Under the pieces are notes generated by a model. That model saw only the letters and a program-made list of their open reading frames with translations. It was not told the DNA's origin and searched no databases. The translations under genes were made by a program, and so were the position numbers. 19,086 bases of DNA, taken from Massilia sp. UBA2709. GTDB taxonomy: Bacteria > Pseudomonadota > Gammaproteobacteria > Burkholderiales > Burkholderiaceae_D. The stretch spans positions 350 through 19,435 of the forward strand of contig DEKZ01000006.1 of assembly GCA_002354135.1 (NCBI GenBank). The letters run 5' to 3'. This document shows positions 1 through 7,708 of this stretch, piece by piece (position 1 is the stretch's first letter; every line of letters starts with the position of its first letter).

Positions 1-76
1 GGACCCGTAGGGCGGGCGCCCCGTGCCCACGCGGAACGATGCGTATGTTGGCCTGTCTTGAACCGATAACGCATGC

Positions 77-113
77 AAAACCGGCCGCGTCCCAGTGCGG
101 GTCCGCGGCCGGT
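77..113 (-). terminator. Intrinsic terminator after the M48-like lipoprotein gene
   Basis: A perfect 10-bp inverted repeat (80-89 with 104-113, arm ACCGGCCGCG) has a 14-nt loop that can itself pair CCC with GGG. On the minus strand the stem is followed by TTTT (77-80). It lies 24 nt past the TAA of the lipoprotein gene, so it probably ends the ribF-to-lipoprotein transcript. The U-tract is short, so termination may be incomplete. Confidence 0.7.
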
Positions 114-137
114 CCATGCCCGACAAACGCTGACGAA

Positions 138-1223
138 TTACGGCGTCAACGGCTTCTTCGCTGTGCGCTTGGCCTTGACGTCGGCCACGGCCGCGTCGAT
201 CGCCGCCAGGCGCGACGCCATTGCCGGGTGGTTCGCGGTGTGCCCGTTCGCCACGCTGGCCGGATACGCCGCGGCAAAGCGCTTCCAGAACGCCGATGCG
301 CCCTCGATGTTGTAGTCGGCGCGGGCCAGCAGATACACCGCGAGGCGGTCCGCCGCCGCGTCCAGGTTGCCCGGCATGGCCTTGATGCCGGCGCTGCCGT
401 TGAGCATGGTCAGGTCCGGCGTCACGCGGGTGAGATTGGTGATGACGCTGTCGATCGTCGCAGAATTGCGCTGCGCCGCCGGATGGCCCAGCATGTTGTG
501 GGCCATCGTGCGCGCCAGCACGTAGGCCAGTTCGTCGTCGCTCCTGGCCACGCCCATCATGCCGCGGGTGACCATCACGCGCTGGCCGTCAGCATAGGCG
601 TTGACGTTGTCCGCGTTGCCCAGTTCGATCGCGAAGCTGCAGGCGCGCGTGACCGGAATGCTGAGATCGCGGTTGCGGCCCTCGCGTTCTACCGTCAGCG
701 GCAGGGTCGGCTGCGAGGCCACGATCGGCCCGAACACGGCGCCGGCGCCGGACAGCGCGTTCGGTCCGGTCGGCAGCGGCTTACCGCCGGCGGCGACCAG
801 GCCGTCGCCCAGGCGCAGGCCGGCCTTGGCGGCGCCGCTGCCGGCCAGCACGCCGGTGACCTGCAGCCGTTCATCCATCCCGAAAGCCAGGTGCGCGGCC
901 TCGTTGTATTCGCCCGGATACGAGTAGCGGTTCTTCGCCGTGAAGCCGAGCAGGTTGCGTGCATGCTTGGTGCAGAGCTCCGCGTTGTCGATCAGGAGCG
1001 GCGCGGCCACGCGGTACAGGCGGTCCTGGAGCGCGGCCATTTTACGGAGCGTGTCGGCCGCGGCAGCCATTTGCGGCGTGAGCGGCTGGCCTTGCGGCGT
1101 CTCGGCGCCGGGGCCGGGGAAGCTCCCGGTCTGGCCAAACTGGCCTGGTGTCGTACAGGCCGACAGCAGCAGGGCGGTAAAGACTGCCAGCGCCCCCGGG
1201 CGCAGGCGATGGATGCGGATCAT
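138..1223 (-). CDS. Lipoprotein with PDZ-like and degenerate M48 metalloprotease-like domain
   Basis: Predicted envelope lipoprotein of 361 residues. Residues 1-22 form a signal peptide ending in a lipobox (LSAC), with Cys23 as the lipidation site. Residues about 110-190 look PDZ-like (GVLAGSGAAKAGLRLGDGLV). Residues 225-310 align with the M48 core, including ELAYVLARTMAHNMLGH and AADRLAVYLLARADYN, and an NHPAMASR segment (331-338) matches the family's late HP..R motif. The zinc motif HExxH reads RTMAH (238-242): the first His and catalytic Glu are lost, and the downstream ExxAD reads DAAAD. Catalysis is therefore unlikely; a scaffold or chaperone role is inferred. ATG 1223 is chosen because GAGGAGG lies just upstream and the signal peptide starts there; an open extension to 1313 overlaps dut. 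It starts 13 nt after dut, so it is probably cotranscribed. Confidence 0.85.
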   Translation of the reverse strand: MIRIHRLRPGALAVFTALLLSACTTPGQFGQTGSFPGPGAETPQGQPLTPQMAAAADTLRKMAALQDRLYRVAAPLLIDNAELCTKHARNLLGFTAKNRYSYPGEYNEAAHLAFGMDERLQVTGVLAGSGAAKAGLRLGDGLVAAGGKPLPTGPNALSGAGAVFGPIVASQPTLPLTVEREGRNRDLSIPVTRACSFAIELGNADNVNAYADGQRVMVTRGMMGVARSDDELAYVLARTMAHNMLGHPAAQRNSATIDSVITNLTRVTPDLTMLNGSAGIKAMPGNLDAAADRLAVYLLARADYNIEGASAFWKRFAAAYPASVANGHTANHPAMASRLAAIDAAVADVKAKRTAKKPLTP

Positions 1224-1236
1224 GGTCCTCCTCGTG

Positions 1237-1686
1237 TTATTGTTTTCCGGTGCTGCCGAACCCGCCGGCGCCCCGTTCGCTCGTTGCGAACTCCTCCACC
1301 ACGTTGAAGCCAACCTGCAGCACGGGCACGATCACCAGCTGCGCCAGCCGGTCCAGCGGCTGCAGGGTGAAGGCGGCGTGGCCGCGGTTCCAGGTCGAGA
1401 CCATCAGTTGGCCCTGGTAGTCGGAGTCGATCAAGCCTACCAGATTGCCCAGAACGATGCCGTTCTTATGGCCGAGCCCACTGCGCGGCAGGATCATGGC
1501 CGCATAGCCGGGGTCGGCCACGTGGATCGCCAGGCCGGTCGGCACCAGCACCGTCTGGCCAGGCTCCAGCGTGAGCGGCGCGTCGATGCAGGCGCGCAGG
1601 TCCAGGCCGGCGCTGCCGGGCGTTGCATAGGCCGGCAGCAGGTCTTTCATGCGCGGATCGAGGATTTTTACGTCAACAGTCTTCAT
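1237..1686 (-). CDS. dut: Deoxyuridine 5'-triphosphate nucleotidohydrolase (dUTPase)
   Basis: Hydrolyses dUTP to dUMP and pyrophosphate in the cytoplasm, keeping uracil out of DNA and supplying dUMP for thymidylate synthesis. All five motifs of the homotrimeric family are present in its 149 residues: GSAGLDLRA (24-32), PRSGLG (67-72), GNLVGLIDSDYQG (80-92, catalytic Asp87), RLAQLV (113-118) and the C-terminal Gly-rich RGAGGFGSTG (138-147) that closes over the substrate. Length is normal for the family. ATG at 1686 lies 19 nt after the coaBC stop; no strong Shine-Dalgarno is visible, so translation may depend on coaBC. The coaBC-dut order is shared with many beta- and gammaproteobacteria. Confidence 0.97.
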   Translation of the reverse strand: MKTVDVKILDPRMKDLLPAYATPGSAGLDLRACIDAPLTLEPGQTVLVPTGLAIHVADPGYAAMILPRSGLGHKNGIVLGNLVGLIDSDYQGQLMVSTWNRGHAAFTLQPLDRLAQLVIVPVLQVGFNVVEEFATSERGAGGFGSTGKQ

Positions 1687-1705
1687 CTAATGCTTTATTC
1701 GTGAA

Positions 1706-2932
1706 TCAGGTGAGCAGCGAGCGCTGTTCCAGGCGCTTGCCGATTTCGGAAATGAGTTGGCGCGCCAGGGTCAGCTTGTCGGCGCGCGGCAGCACGGTAT
1801 GGCCGTTTTCGTCGAACAGGACGATGGAATTGTCATCCTGCCCGAAGGTGTGGTGGCCGATATTGCCCACCAGCAGGGGAATGCCTTTTCGCTCGCGCTT
1901 GGCCGCGCCGTACTCGACCAGGTTTTCCGACTCGGCGGCAAAGCCGACGCAGTAGGGCCAGCCGGACAGCGAGGTGGTGGCCGCCACCGAGGCCAGGATG
2001 TCGGCGTTCTGCACGAACTCGAGCTGGGGCGGGGCGCCGCCTTCCTGCTTCTTGAGTTTCTGGTCGCTGGCGTTGGCCACGCGCCAGTCGGCCACCGCCG
2101 CCACGCCGACGAAGACATGCTGGCCTTCCACGTGGGCCATGACGGCGTCGTGCATCTGCTGTGCCGACAATACGTCGATGCGGCGCACGCCGTACGGGGT
2201 CGGCAGGGCCGTCGGGCCGGACACCAGGGTGACTTCGGCGCCGGCTTCGCGCGCGGCGCGGGCGATCGCATAGCCCATCTTGCCCGACGACAGATTGGTG
2301 ATGCCGCGCACCGGATCGATGGCTTCGAATGTCGGGCCGGCCGTGATCAGGACCCGTTTGCCGGCCAGGACCTTGTGCTGGAACGAGGCGACCAGTTCGT
2401 CGAGCAGTTGCTCGGGTTCGAGCATGCGGCCCAGGCCGGTTTCGCCGCAGGCCTGCTCGCCGGCGGCCGGGCCGAAGATGCCAATGCCGTCGCCCTGCAG
2501 GGCGGCGACGTTGCGTTGGGTGGCCGGGTTCTGCCACATCTCGACGTTCATGGCCGGCGCCACCAGCAGCGGCACGCCGTGCGGGCGCGCCAGGCACAGG
2601 GTCGAGAGCAGGTCGTCGCACACGCCGTGCGCGAGCTTGCGGATGAAATCGGCCGAGCAGGGCGCGATCAGCACCGCGTCGGCGCCGCGCGTGAGGTCGA
2701 TGTGCGCCATGTTGTTGGGCATGCGCGCGTCCCATTGGTCCAGCCAGACCGGATTGCCGGACAGCGCCTGCAGCGTCACCGGACCGATGAAATGGGTGGC
2801 GGCCTCGGTCATCACCACGTGCACCCTGGCGCCCTGCTTGACCAGTGCGCGGCACAGTTCCGCGGCCTTGTAGCAGGCCACGCCCCCGGACAGGCCGAGG
2901 ACGATTTTCTTGCCCTTCAGGTCCATGCTCAT
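1706..2932 (-). CDS. coaBC: Bifunctional phosphopantothenoylcysteine decarboxylase / phosphopantothenate-cysteine ligase
   Basis: Carries out two steps of coenzyme A synthesis: CTP-dependent joining of 4'-phosphopantothenate to cysteine (CoaB), then FMN-dependent decarboxylation to 4'-phosphopantetheine (CoaC). The CoaC half (about 1-190) shows the flavoprotein start GLSGGVACYKA (13-23), catalytic His77 in MAHIDLTRGAD, the APAMNVEMW substrate motif (125-133) and Cys162 in the flap ACGETGLGRM. The CoaB half (about 191-408) shows ITAGPTFEAIDPVRG (196-210), TNLSSGKMG (212-220, with the Asn that binds the acyl-cytidylate) and the lysine-rich QKLKK (291-295). The 408 residues are normal for the fusion. 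ATG 2932 is preferred over the ATG two codons later because AAGGAG is best spaced from it. Confidence 0.97.
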   Translation of the reverse strand: MSMDLKGKKIVLGLSGGVACYKAAELCRALVKQGARVHVVMTEAATHFIGPVTLQALSGNPVWLDQWDARMPNNMAHIDLTRGADAVLIAPCSADFIRKLAHGVCDDLLSTLCLARPHGVPLLVAPAMNVEMWQNPATQRNVAALQGDGIGIFGPAAGEQACGETGLGRMLEPEQLLDELVASFQHKVLAGKRVLITAGPTFEAIDPVRGITNLSSGKMGYAIARAAREAGAEVTLVSGPTALPTPYGVRRIDVLSAQQMHDAVMAHVEGQHVFVGVAAVADWRVANASDQKLKKQEGGAPPQLEFVQNADILASVAATTSLSGWPYCVGFAAESENLVEYGAAKRERKGIPLLVGNIGHHTFGQDDNSIVLFDENGHTVLPRADKLTLARQLISEIGKRLEQRSLLT

Positions 2933-2961
2933 GTCGGACTCCTTCTTTGCTCAGTGCTTGC

Positions 2962-3480
2962 TTAGTGTTTGTTCACGCGGCGCAGTTCGTCGAGGATGAA
3001 CAGGAAGGCGCCGACCGAGATGCCGATGTCGGCGACGTTAAAAGCCGGGAAGTGGCCGACGCCGCGCCAGTAAAAGTCGAGGAAATCGATCACGTGGCCG
3101 TAGGCGACGCGGTCGATCACGTTGCCGACGGCGCCGCCCAGGATCAGGGCCAGCGACCAGCAGAACAGGCGCTGGCCGGCGTTGCGCTTGAGGAGGTAGA
3201 GGATGAAGCCGATGGCGCCGATGGCAATCGCGGTGAAGAACCAGCGCTGCCAGCCGCCCTGGTCGCCGAGGAAGGAGAAGGCCGCGCCCGGGTTATACAC
3301 CAGCACCAGGTTGAAGAAACCCGTCACCGGCCGGGTTTCGCCGTAGACGAACAGTTTCGAGATGGTGATCTTGGTCAGCTGGTCGATCAGGATGACGATG
3401 AAGGCGATGCCCAGCCACGGGCTCATGCCGGCGCCGGATTTGTGGACCGGGGAGATGCTCGTTTTTTTCTTGGTTGCCAT
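2962..3480 (-). CDS. lspA: Lipoprotein signal peptidase (signal peptidase II)
   Basis: Inner-membrane aspartic protease that removes signal peptides from prolipoproteins after lipidation of the +1 Cys. Its 172 residues hold four hydrophobic segments (about 22-40, 81-97, 105-122, 152-166) and the family motifs NLVLVYNPGAAFSFL (57-71), GGAVGNVIDR (115-124, catalytic Asp123) and FNVADIGIS (147-155, catalytic Asp151). The N-terminus is Lys-rich and slightly longer than usual. ATG 3480 is the only plausible start, with no clear Shine-Dalgarno. The gene lies between ileS and coaBC; ileS-lspA adjacency is widely conserved in proteobacteria. A likely substrate, the lipoprotein at 138-1223, is encoded at the end of the same operon. 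Confidence 0.97.
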   Translation of the reverse strand: MATKKKTSISPVHKSGAGMSPWLGIAFIVILIDQLTKITISKLFVYGETRPVTGFFNLVLVYNPGAAFSFLGDQGGWQRWFFTAIAIGAIGFILYLLKRNAGQRLFCWSLALILGGAVGNVIDRVAYGHVIDFLDFYWRGVGHFPAFNVADIGISVGAFLFILDELRRVNKH

Positions 3481-3501
3481 TGGATTAACGGATCAGATGT
3501 G

Positions 3502-3535
3502 AAAAACCGCCATGCCGGGGTGCGACATGGCGGTT
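3502..3535 (-). terminator. Intrinsic terminator or attenuator between ileS and lspA
   Basis: Perfect 10-bp stem (3505-3514 with 3526-3535, arm AACCGCCATG) with an 11-nt loop, followed on the minus strand by five T (3502-3506, the last two being part of the stem). It sits in the 68-nt gap between the ileS stop and the lspA start. Since lspA, coaBC and dut lie downstream in the same direction and no obvious promoter follows, it more likely reduces read-through than fully ends transcription. Confidence 0.7.
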
Positions 3536-3548
3536 GCTTTACCAGCTG

Positions 3549-6446
3549 TTACGCGAAACGGCGTGCTTCGCCGGCGCCGAACAGGTTGGCCACGCAGCGG
3601 CCGCACAGGCCCGCGTGCTCGTGGTTGTGGCCGACGTCGCGGCGGTAGTGCCAGCAGCGCTCGCACTTTTCCGCGTCCGACGGGGTCACGGTCACCGCCT
3701 CGTTGGCGGCGTCCGCCACCTGTTCCACGCTGGCCTGCGAGGTGATGAAGACGAACTTCAGGTCGTCGTCCAGGCTCGACAGCAGGGCGTACTTGTCGCC
3801 GGCGGCCTTGATCGACAGTTCCGCCTGCAGCGACGAGCCGATCGCGCCGGAAGCGCGCACTTCCTCGAGCTGCTTGGTCACGTCGGCGCGCACTGCGCGC
3901 AGGGCCGCATACTTGGCCAGCAGCGCTTCGCCATCGGGCAGCTCAGGGAAGCGCCACAGGGTCTGGGTGAAGATGGTCTCGTCGCTGTCCGCATAGGCTT
4001 GCTGGCCTGCGAACACGGCCCAGGCTTCCTCGGCGGTGAAGGACAGGATCGGCGCCATCACGCGCAGCAGCGCGTGGGCGATGTGCCACAACGCGGTCTG
4101 GGCCGAGCGGCGTGCCTTCGAGTCGACGCCGGTGGTGTACAGGCGGTCCTTCAGGATGTCGAGGTAGAAGCCGCCCAGGTCTTCCGAGCAGAAGTTCTGC
4201 AGGCGCGCCACCACCGGGTGGAACTCGTAGCGATCGAAGTGGGCAGCGATGTCGGCCTGCAGGCGTGCGGTCTCGGCCAGCGCATAGCGGTCGATCTCGA
4301 ACATCTCGGCGACCGGGACGGCATCCTTCGCCGGGTCGAAGTCCGAGGTGTTCGCCAGCAGGAAGCGCAGGGTGTTGCGGATGCGGCGGTAGGCTTCCGT
4401 CACGCGCTTGAGGATCTCTTCGCTGATCGCCAGTTCGCCCGTGTAGTCGGTCGAGGCCACCCACAGGCGCAGGATGTCGGCGCCGAGCGAGTCGGAGATC
4501 TTCTGCGGCGCCAGGGTGTTGCCCAGCGACTTGGACATCTTCTTGCCGTTCTCGTCGACCGTGAAGCCATGGGTCAGCAGCGCCTTGTAGGGCGGCGTAC
4601 CGTTCAGCATCGACGAGGTCAGCAGGGACGAGTGGAACCAGCCGCGGTGCTGGTCCGAGCCTTCCAGGTAAAGATCGGCCGGGAATGCCGACTGCTCCTT
4701 GTGCGAGCCGCGCAGTACGGTCTCGTGCGTCGTGCCCGAGTCGAACCAGACGTCGAGGGTGTCCTTGTTCTTCTCGTAGAGGTCGGCGTCATCGCCCAGC
4801 AGTTCGCGCGGGTCGAGGGCCTGCCAGGCGTCGATGCCTTTCGCTTCGATCAGCTTGGCCACCTGCTCCAGCAGTTCCGGGGTGCGCGGGTGCAGCTCGC
4901 CGGTTTCCTTGTGGATGAAGAAGGCCATCGGCACGCCCCACTGGCGCTGGCGCGACAGGGTCCAGTCCGGACGGTTGGCGATCATGCCGTGCAGGCGCGC
5001 CTGGCCCCAGTCCGGGAAGAACTGGGTCTTCTCGATGCCGGCCAGGGCGGTTTCGCGCAGGGTAGCACCGCCGTCCTTCGGCGTGATGTCCATGCCGGCG
5101 AACCACTGGCTGGTGGCGCGGTAGACGATCGGCGTCTTGTGGCGCCAGCAGTGCATGTAGCTGTGGTCGAACATCTTCAGTTCGAACAGGGCGCCGGCGG
5201 CGCGCAGGGCGTCGCAGATCGGACGCGAGGCGTCCCAGATGTTCATGCCGCCGAACAGGGGCAGGGTCGACGCATAGTCGCCATTGCCCATCACCGGCTT
5301 CAGGATCTCGTCGTCCTTCATGCCGTGGGCCTTGCAGGACTGGAAGTCTTCCAGGCCATAGGCCGGCGCCGAGTGCACGATGCCGGTGCCGCTGTCGGTG
5401 GTGACGTAGTCGGCCAGGTAGACCGGCGAGGTGCGGTCGTAGAACGGGTCGGCCGCATGCAGCGGGTGCTTGAAGCGCAGGCCGCCCAGCTTCTCGCCGG
5501 TGGTGGTGGCGATGGTCGTGCCTTCGAGCTTGTAGCGCTGCAGGACGGATTCGACCAGGTCCTGGGCCAGGATCAGGAGCAGGGGCTGGCCTTCACGTTC
5601 GGACTGCACCAGCGCGTACGTCACTTCCGGGTGCACGTTCAGCGCCTGGTTCGACGGGATGGTCCAGGGCGTGGTGGTCCAGATGACGATGAAGCCGTTG
5701 GCGGTCGGCAGTTGTGCCAGGCCGAAGGCGGCCGCAACCTTCTCGGGCTCGGCGAACGGGAAGCCGACGTCGATCGCGGGATCGCGTTTGTCCTGGTATT
5801 CGACTTCCGCTTCGGCCAGGGCCGAGCCGCAGTCGAAGCACCAGTTGACCGGCTTCAGGCCGCGGTAGACATAGCCCTTGTCGAGCAGCTTGCCGAGCGC
5901 GCGCAGTTCGTCGGCCTCGTTACCGTAGGCCATGGTCATGTAGGGATTGTCCCATTCGCCCAGCACGCCCAGGCGGATGAAACCGGCGCGCTGGCGGTCG
6001 ATCTGCTCGAGCGCGTAGGCGCGGGCCTTTTGAAGAACTTCGGCAGTGGGCAGATTTTTGCCGAACTGTTTCTCGATCTGGATCTCGATCGGCATGCCGT
6101 GGCAGTCCCAGCCCGGCACGTAGGGCGCATCGAAGCCGGCCATGGTGCGCGACTTGACGACCATGTCCTTCAGGATCTTGTTAACGGCGTGACCGAGGTG
6201 GATGTCACCGTTCGCGTACGGAGGACCGTCGTGCAGGATGAACTTCGGACGGCCGGCGGCCGCCTTGCGGATGCGCTGGTAGATCTTCTTGTCCTGCCAT
6301 TGCTTGACCCAGCCCGGCTCGCGCTTGGCGAGGTCGCCGCGCATCGGGAAGGGAGTGTCGGTCATGTTGACCGGGTATTTGCTCTCAGGCTTCTTTGCGC
6401 CCTTCTGGGCAGGCGCATTCTGGACGGGTTTGCTGTTTTCGGACAT
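3549..6446 (-). CDS. ileS: Isoleucyl-tRNA synthetase
   Basis: Cytoplasmic class I aminoacyl-tRNA synthetase that charges tRNA-Ile using ATP and hydrolyses mischarged Val-tRNA-Ile in its CP1 editing domain. The 965-residue protein has the HIGH signature in PPYANGDIHLGHA (75-87, HLGH at 83-86), the CP1 threonine-rich editing motif TTTPWTIPSNQALN, the KMSKS loop in GKKMSKSLGNTL (KMSKS 636-640) and a C-terminal zinc-binding segment with CxxC pairs at Cys928/931 and Cys948/951. This is the bacterial IleS1-type layout rather than the mupirocin-resistant type. Start ATG 6446 is chosen over an upstream in-frame TTG at 6485, which has no ribosome site; GAAGAAG precedes the ATG. It follows ribF by 70 nt. 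Confidence 0.98.
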   Translation of the reverse strand: MSENSKPVQNAPAQKGAKKPESKYPVNMTDTPFPMRGDLAKREPGWVKQWQDKKIYQRIRKAAAGRPKFILHDGPPYANGDIHLGHAVNKILKDMVVKSRTMAGFDAPYVPGWDCHGMPIEIQIEKQFGKNLPTAEVLQKARAYALEQIDRQRAGFIRLGVLGEWDNPYMTMAYGNEADELRALGKLLDKGYVYRGLKPVNWCFDCGSALAEAEVEYQDKRDPAIDVGFPFAEPEKVAAAFGLAQLPTANGFIVIWTTTPWTIPSNQALNVHPEVTYALVQSEREGQPLLLILAQDLVESVLQRYKLEGTTIATTTGEKLGGLRFKHPLHAADPFYDRTSPVYLADYVTTDSGTGIVHSAPAYGLEDFQSCKAHGMKDDEILKPVMGNGDYASTLPLFGGMNIWDASRPICDALRAAGALFELKMFDHSYMHCWRHKTPIVYRATSQWFAGMDITPKDGGATLRETALAGIEKTQFFPDWGQARLHGMIANRPDWTLSRQRQWGVPMAFFIHKETGELHPRTPELLEQVAKLIEAKGIDAWQALDPRELLGDDADLYEKNKDTLDVWFDSGTTHETVLRGSHKEQSAFPADLYLEGSDQHRGWFHSSLLTSSMLNGTPPYKALLTHGFTVDENGKKMSKSLGNTLAPQKISDSLGADILRLWVASTDYTGELAISEEILKRVTEAYRRIRNTLRFLLANTSDFDPAKDAVPVAEMFEIDRYALAETARLQADIAAHFDRYEFHPVVARLQNFCSEDLGGFYLDILKDRLYTTGVDSKARRSAQTALWHIAHALLRVMAPILSFTAEEAWAVFAGQQAYADSDETIFTQTLWRFPELPDGEALLAKYAALRAVRADVTKQLEEVRASGAIGSSLQAELSIKAAGDKYALLSSLDDDLKFVFITSQASVEQVADAANEAVTVTPSDAEKCERCWHYRRDVGHNHEHAGLCGRCVANLFGAGEARRFA

Positions 6447-6492
6447 ATGCTTCTTCAAGAGGGATGTTCGGAGGTGGCCAGCCAAAGGCGGC

Positions 6493-6516
6493 CGCGCAAG
6501 CGGGGTGGCTTGCGCG
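6493..6516 (-). other. Intercistronic hairpin between ribF and ileS
   Basis: Perfect 9-bp inverted repeat (6493-6501 with 6508-6516, arm CGCGCAAGC, loop GGGGTG) that abuts the ribF stop codon at 6517-6519. On the minus strand no T-run follows, so this is not a classical terminator. A processing or 3'-end-protecting stem-loop is the likeliest role (inference). Confidence 0.55.
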
Positions 6517-7530
6517 TCAAATTCGGTCGGTCGCGGTCAGCGCGCCGGCGCGGGTCGTTTCGTCGCAGCTGTTGCGCGCAGCGCCTGCGTCGCGTGCCGC
6601 GAACCAGGCGCGGGCCTGCTCCGCGTCGCGGTGGATCGCCGCGGTCAGGGTGTCGAGGTCGACGTATTTTTCTTCGTCGCGCAGCTTCTGCAGGAACTCG
6701 ACGCGCACCAGCTTGCCGTAGCAAGGCTGGTTGTAGTCGAAGATATGCACTTCGAGCAGCATGCGGCCAGCGTCCTCGACGGTCGGGCGCACGCCCAGGC
6801 TGGCGACCGCCGGCAGCGGACCTTCCGCCAGGCCATGTACCTGGACCACGAAGATGCCTTGCAGGGCAGGGCGGTGCATGACGCGCAGGTTCAGGGTCGG
6901 AAAGCCCAGGGTACGGCCGAGCTTCTGGCCATGGATCACATGGCCGGAAATCGAATACGGGTGGCCGAGCAGGGCGCAGGTGGCGTCGAGCCTGCCTTCG
7001 GCAAGGGTGGCGCGCACGGCCGAGGACGAGATGCGCTGCTCGCCTTCGCGCACAGTGGGCAGGGTTTCGACATGGAAGCCGTAGCGCTTGCCGGCCTCGA
7101 TCAGCATGGCGACGTTGCCGGCGCGCTTGGCGCCGTAGCAGAAATCGTCGCCCACCATCAGCCACTTCACGTGCAGGCCTTCGACCAGGATGCGCTCGGT
7201 GAATTCCTGCGGGCTCATGGCGGCAAAGTGCTCGTTGAAATGCTCGACGATGACGCGGTCGATGCCGCCCTGTTCGAGCGCCTCGAGCTTGTCGCGCAGG
7301 TTGGCGATGCGTGCCGGGGCGCGACTCAGGTCACCACTGCGGCGCGCAAAATATTCGCGCGGATGGGGCTCGAAGGTCATCACGGCCGCTTCCAGGCCGA
7401 GCGCATCGGCAGCGGCCCGCACGCGCGCCAGCAACGCCTGGTGGCCGCGGTGGACACCGTCGAAGTTGCCGATCGTGAGGGCGCAGGGCGCGCGCGCCTG
7501 GTCGTTGGGAAGTCCGCGAAATACCTTCAT
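6517..7530 (-). CDS. ribF: Bifunctional riboflavin kinase / FMN adenylyltransferase (FAD synthetase)
   Basis: Phosphorylates riboflavin to FMN and adenylates FMN to FAD in the cytoplasm. The N-terminal nucleotidyltransferase domain (about 1-180) shows LTIGNFDGVHRGHQ (18-31), TFEPHPREYF (52-61), VGDDFCYG (126-133) and ISSSAVR (167-173). The C-terminal riboflavin kinase domain (about 184-310) shows GQKLGRTLGFPTLNL (201-215), with the PTxN nucleotide-binding motif, and the acidic residue within LLEVHIFD (258-265). The 337 residues are usual, apart from a tail of about 25 residues past the conserved end. ATG 7530 is chosen; the upstream in-frame extension has no supporting site. No strong Shine-Dalgarno is seen. 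It is first in the ribF-ileS-lspA-coaBC-dut operon, so it supplies the FMN that CoaC needs. Confidence 0.97.
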   Translation of the reverse strand: MKVFRGLPNDQARAPCALTIGNFDGVHRGHQALLARVRAAADALGLEAAVMTFEPHPREYFARRSGDLSRAPARIANLRDKLEALEQGGIDRVIVEHFNEHFAAMSPQEFTERILVEGLHVKWLMVGDDFCYGAKRAGNVAMLIEAGKRYGFHVETLPTVREGEQRISSSAVRATLAEGRLDATCALLGHPYSISGHVIHGQKLGRTLGFPTLNLRVMHRPALQGIFVVQVHGLAEGPLPAVASLGVRPTVEDAGRMLLEVHIFDYNQPCYGKLVRVEFLQKLRDEEKYVDLDTLTAAIHRDAEQARAWFAARDAGAARNSCDETTRAGALTATDRI

Positions 7531-7583
7531 TTGGTTCAGAGTGCCGCAAGGTGCCTGCACGTCAATCCGGGGTGAAATACCTG

Positions 7584-7589
7584 ATTATA
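7584..7589 (-). promoter_or_regulatory. Candidate -10 box for the ribF operon
   Basis: Perfect TATAAT on the minus strand, placing a start near 7577 and giving a leader of about 47 nt. The -35 region is poor: CGCTGT at 17-bp spacing. The position fits, between the upstream terminator and ribF. CTGTGCAA upstream of this -10 also occurs upstream of the tonB -10, but with different spacing. Confidence 0.5.
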
Positions 7590-7653
7590 CGGTAAAGGCT
7601 TGTTGCACAGCGGAAGAGGAAGGGGCGAAGGCGACTGCTGCGGAGCACGGACG

Positions 7654-7682
7654 AAAAAAAACGCCGTCCCGGAGGACGGCGC
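7654..7682 (-). terminator. Strong intrinsic terminator of the tonB-exbB-exbD operon
   Basis: Perfect 8-bp GC-rich stem (7662-7669 with 7674-7681, arm CGCCGTCC) with a CGGA/TCCG tetraloop. Eight T follow on the minus strand (A-run 7654-7661). It lies 27 nt past the TPR-protein stop. This is the clearest terminator in the window and separates the Ton operon from the ribF operon. The rest of the 7531-7708 gap holds only the ribF promoter candidate. Confidence 0.92.
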
Positions 7683-7708
7683 TTTCACGCGTGAGAGAGC
7701 ACGGCGAA

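Noticed and set aside
3534..6881. A plus-strand open frame of over 1,100 codons opposite ileS
   Set aside because: It lies antisense to an unmistakable ileS. Its Val/Gly/Arg/His-rich composition is what GC-biased third positions produce on the opposite strand, and no domain is recognisable.
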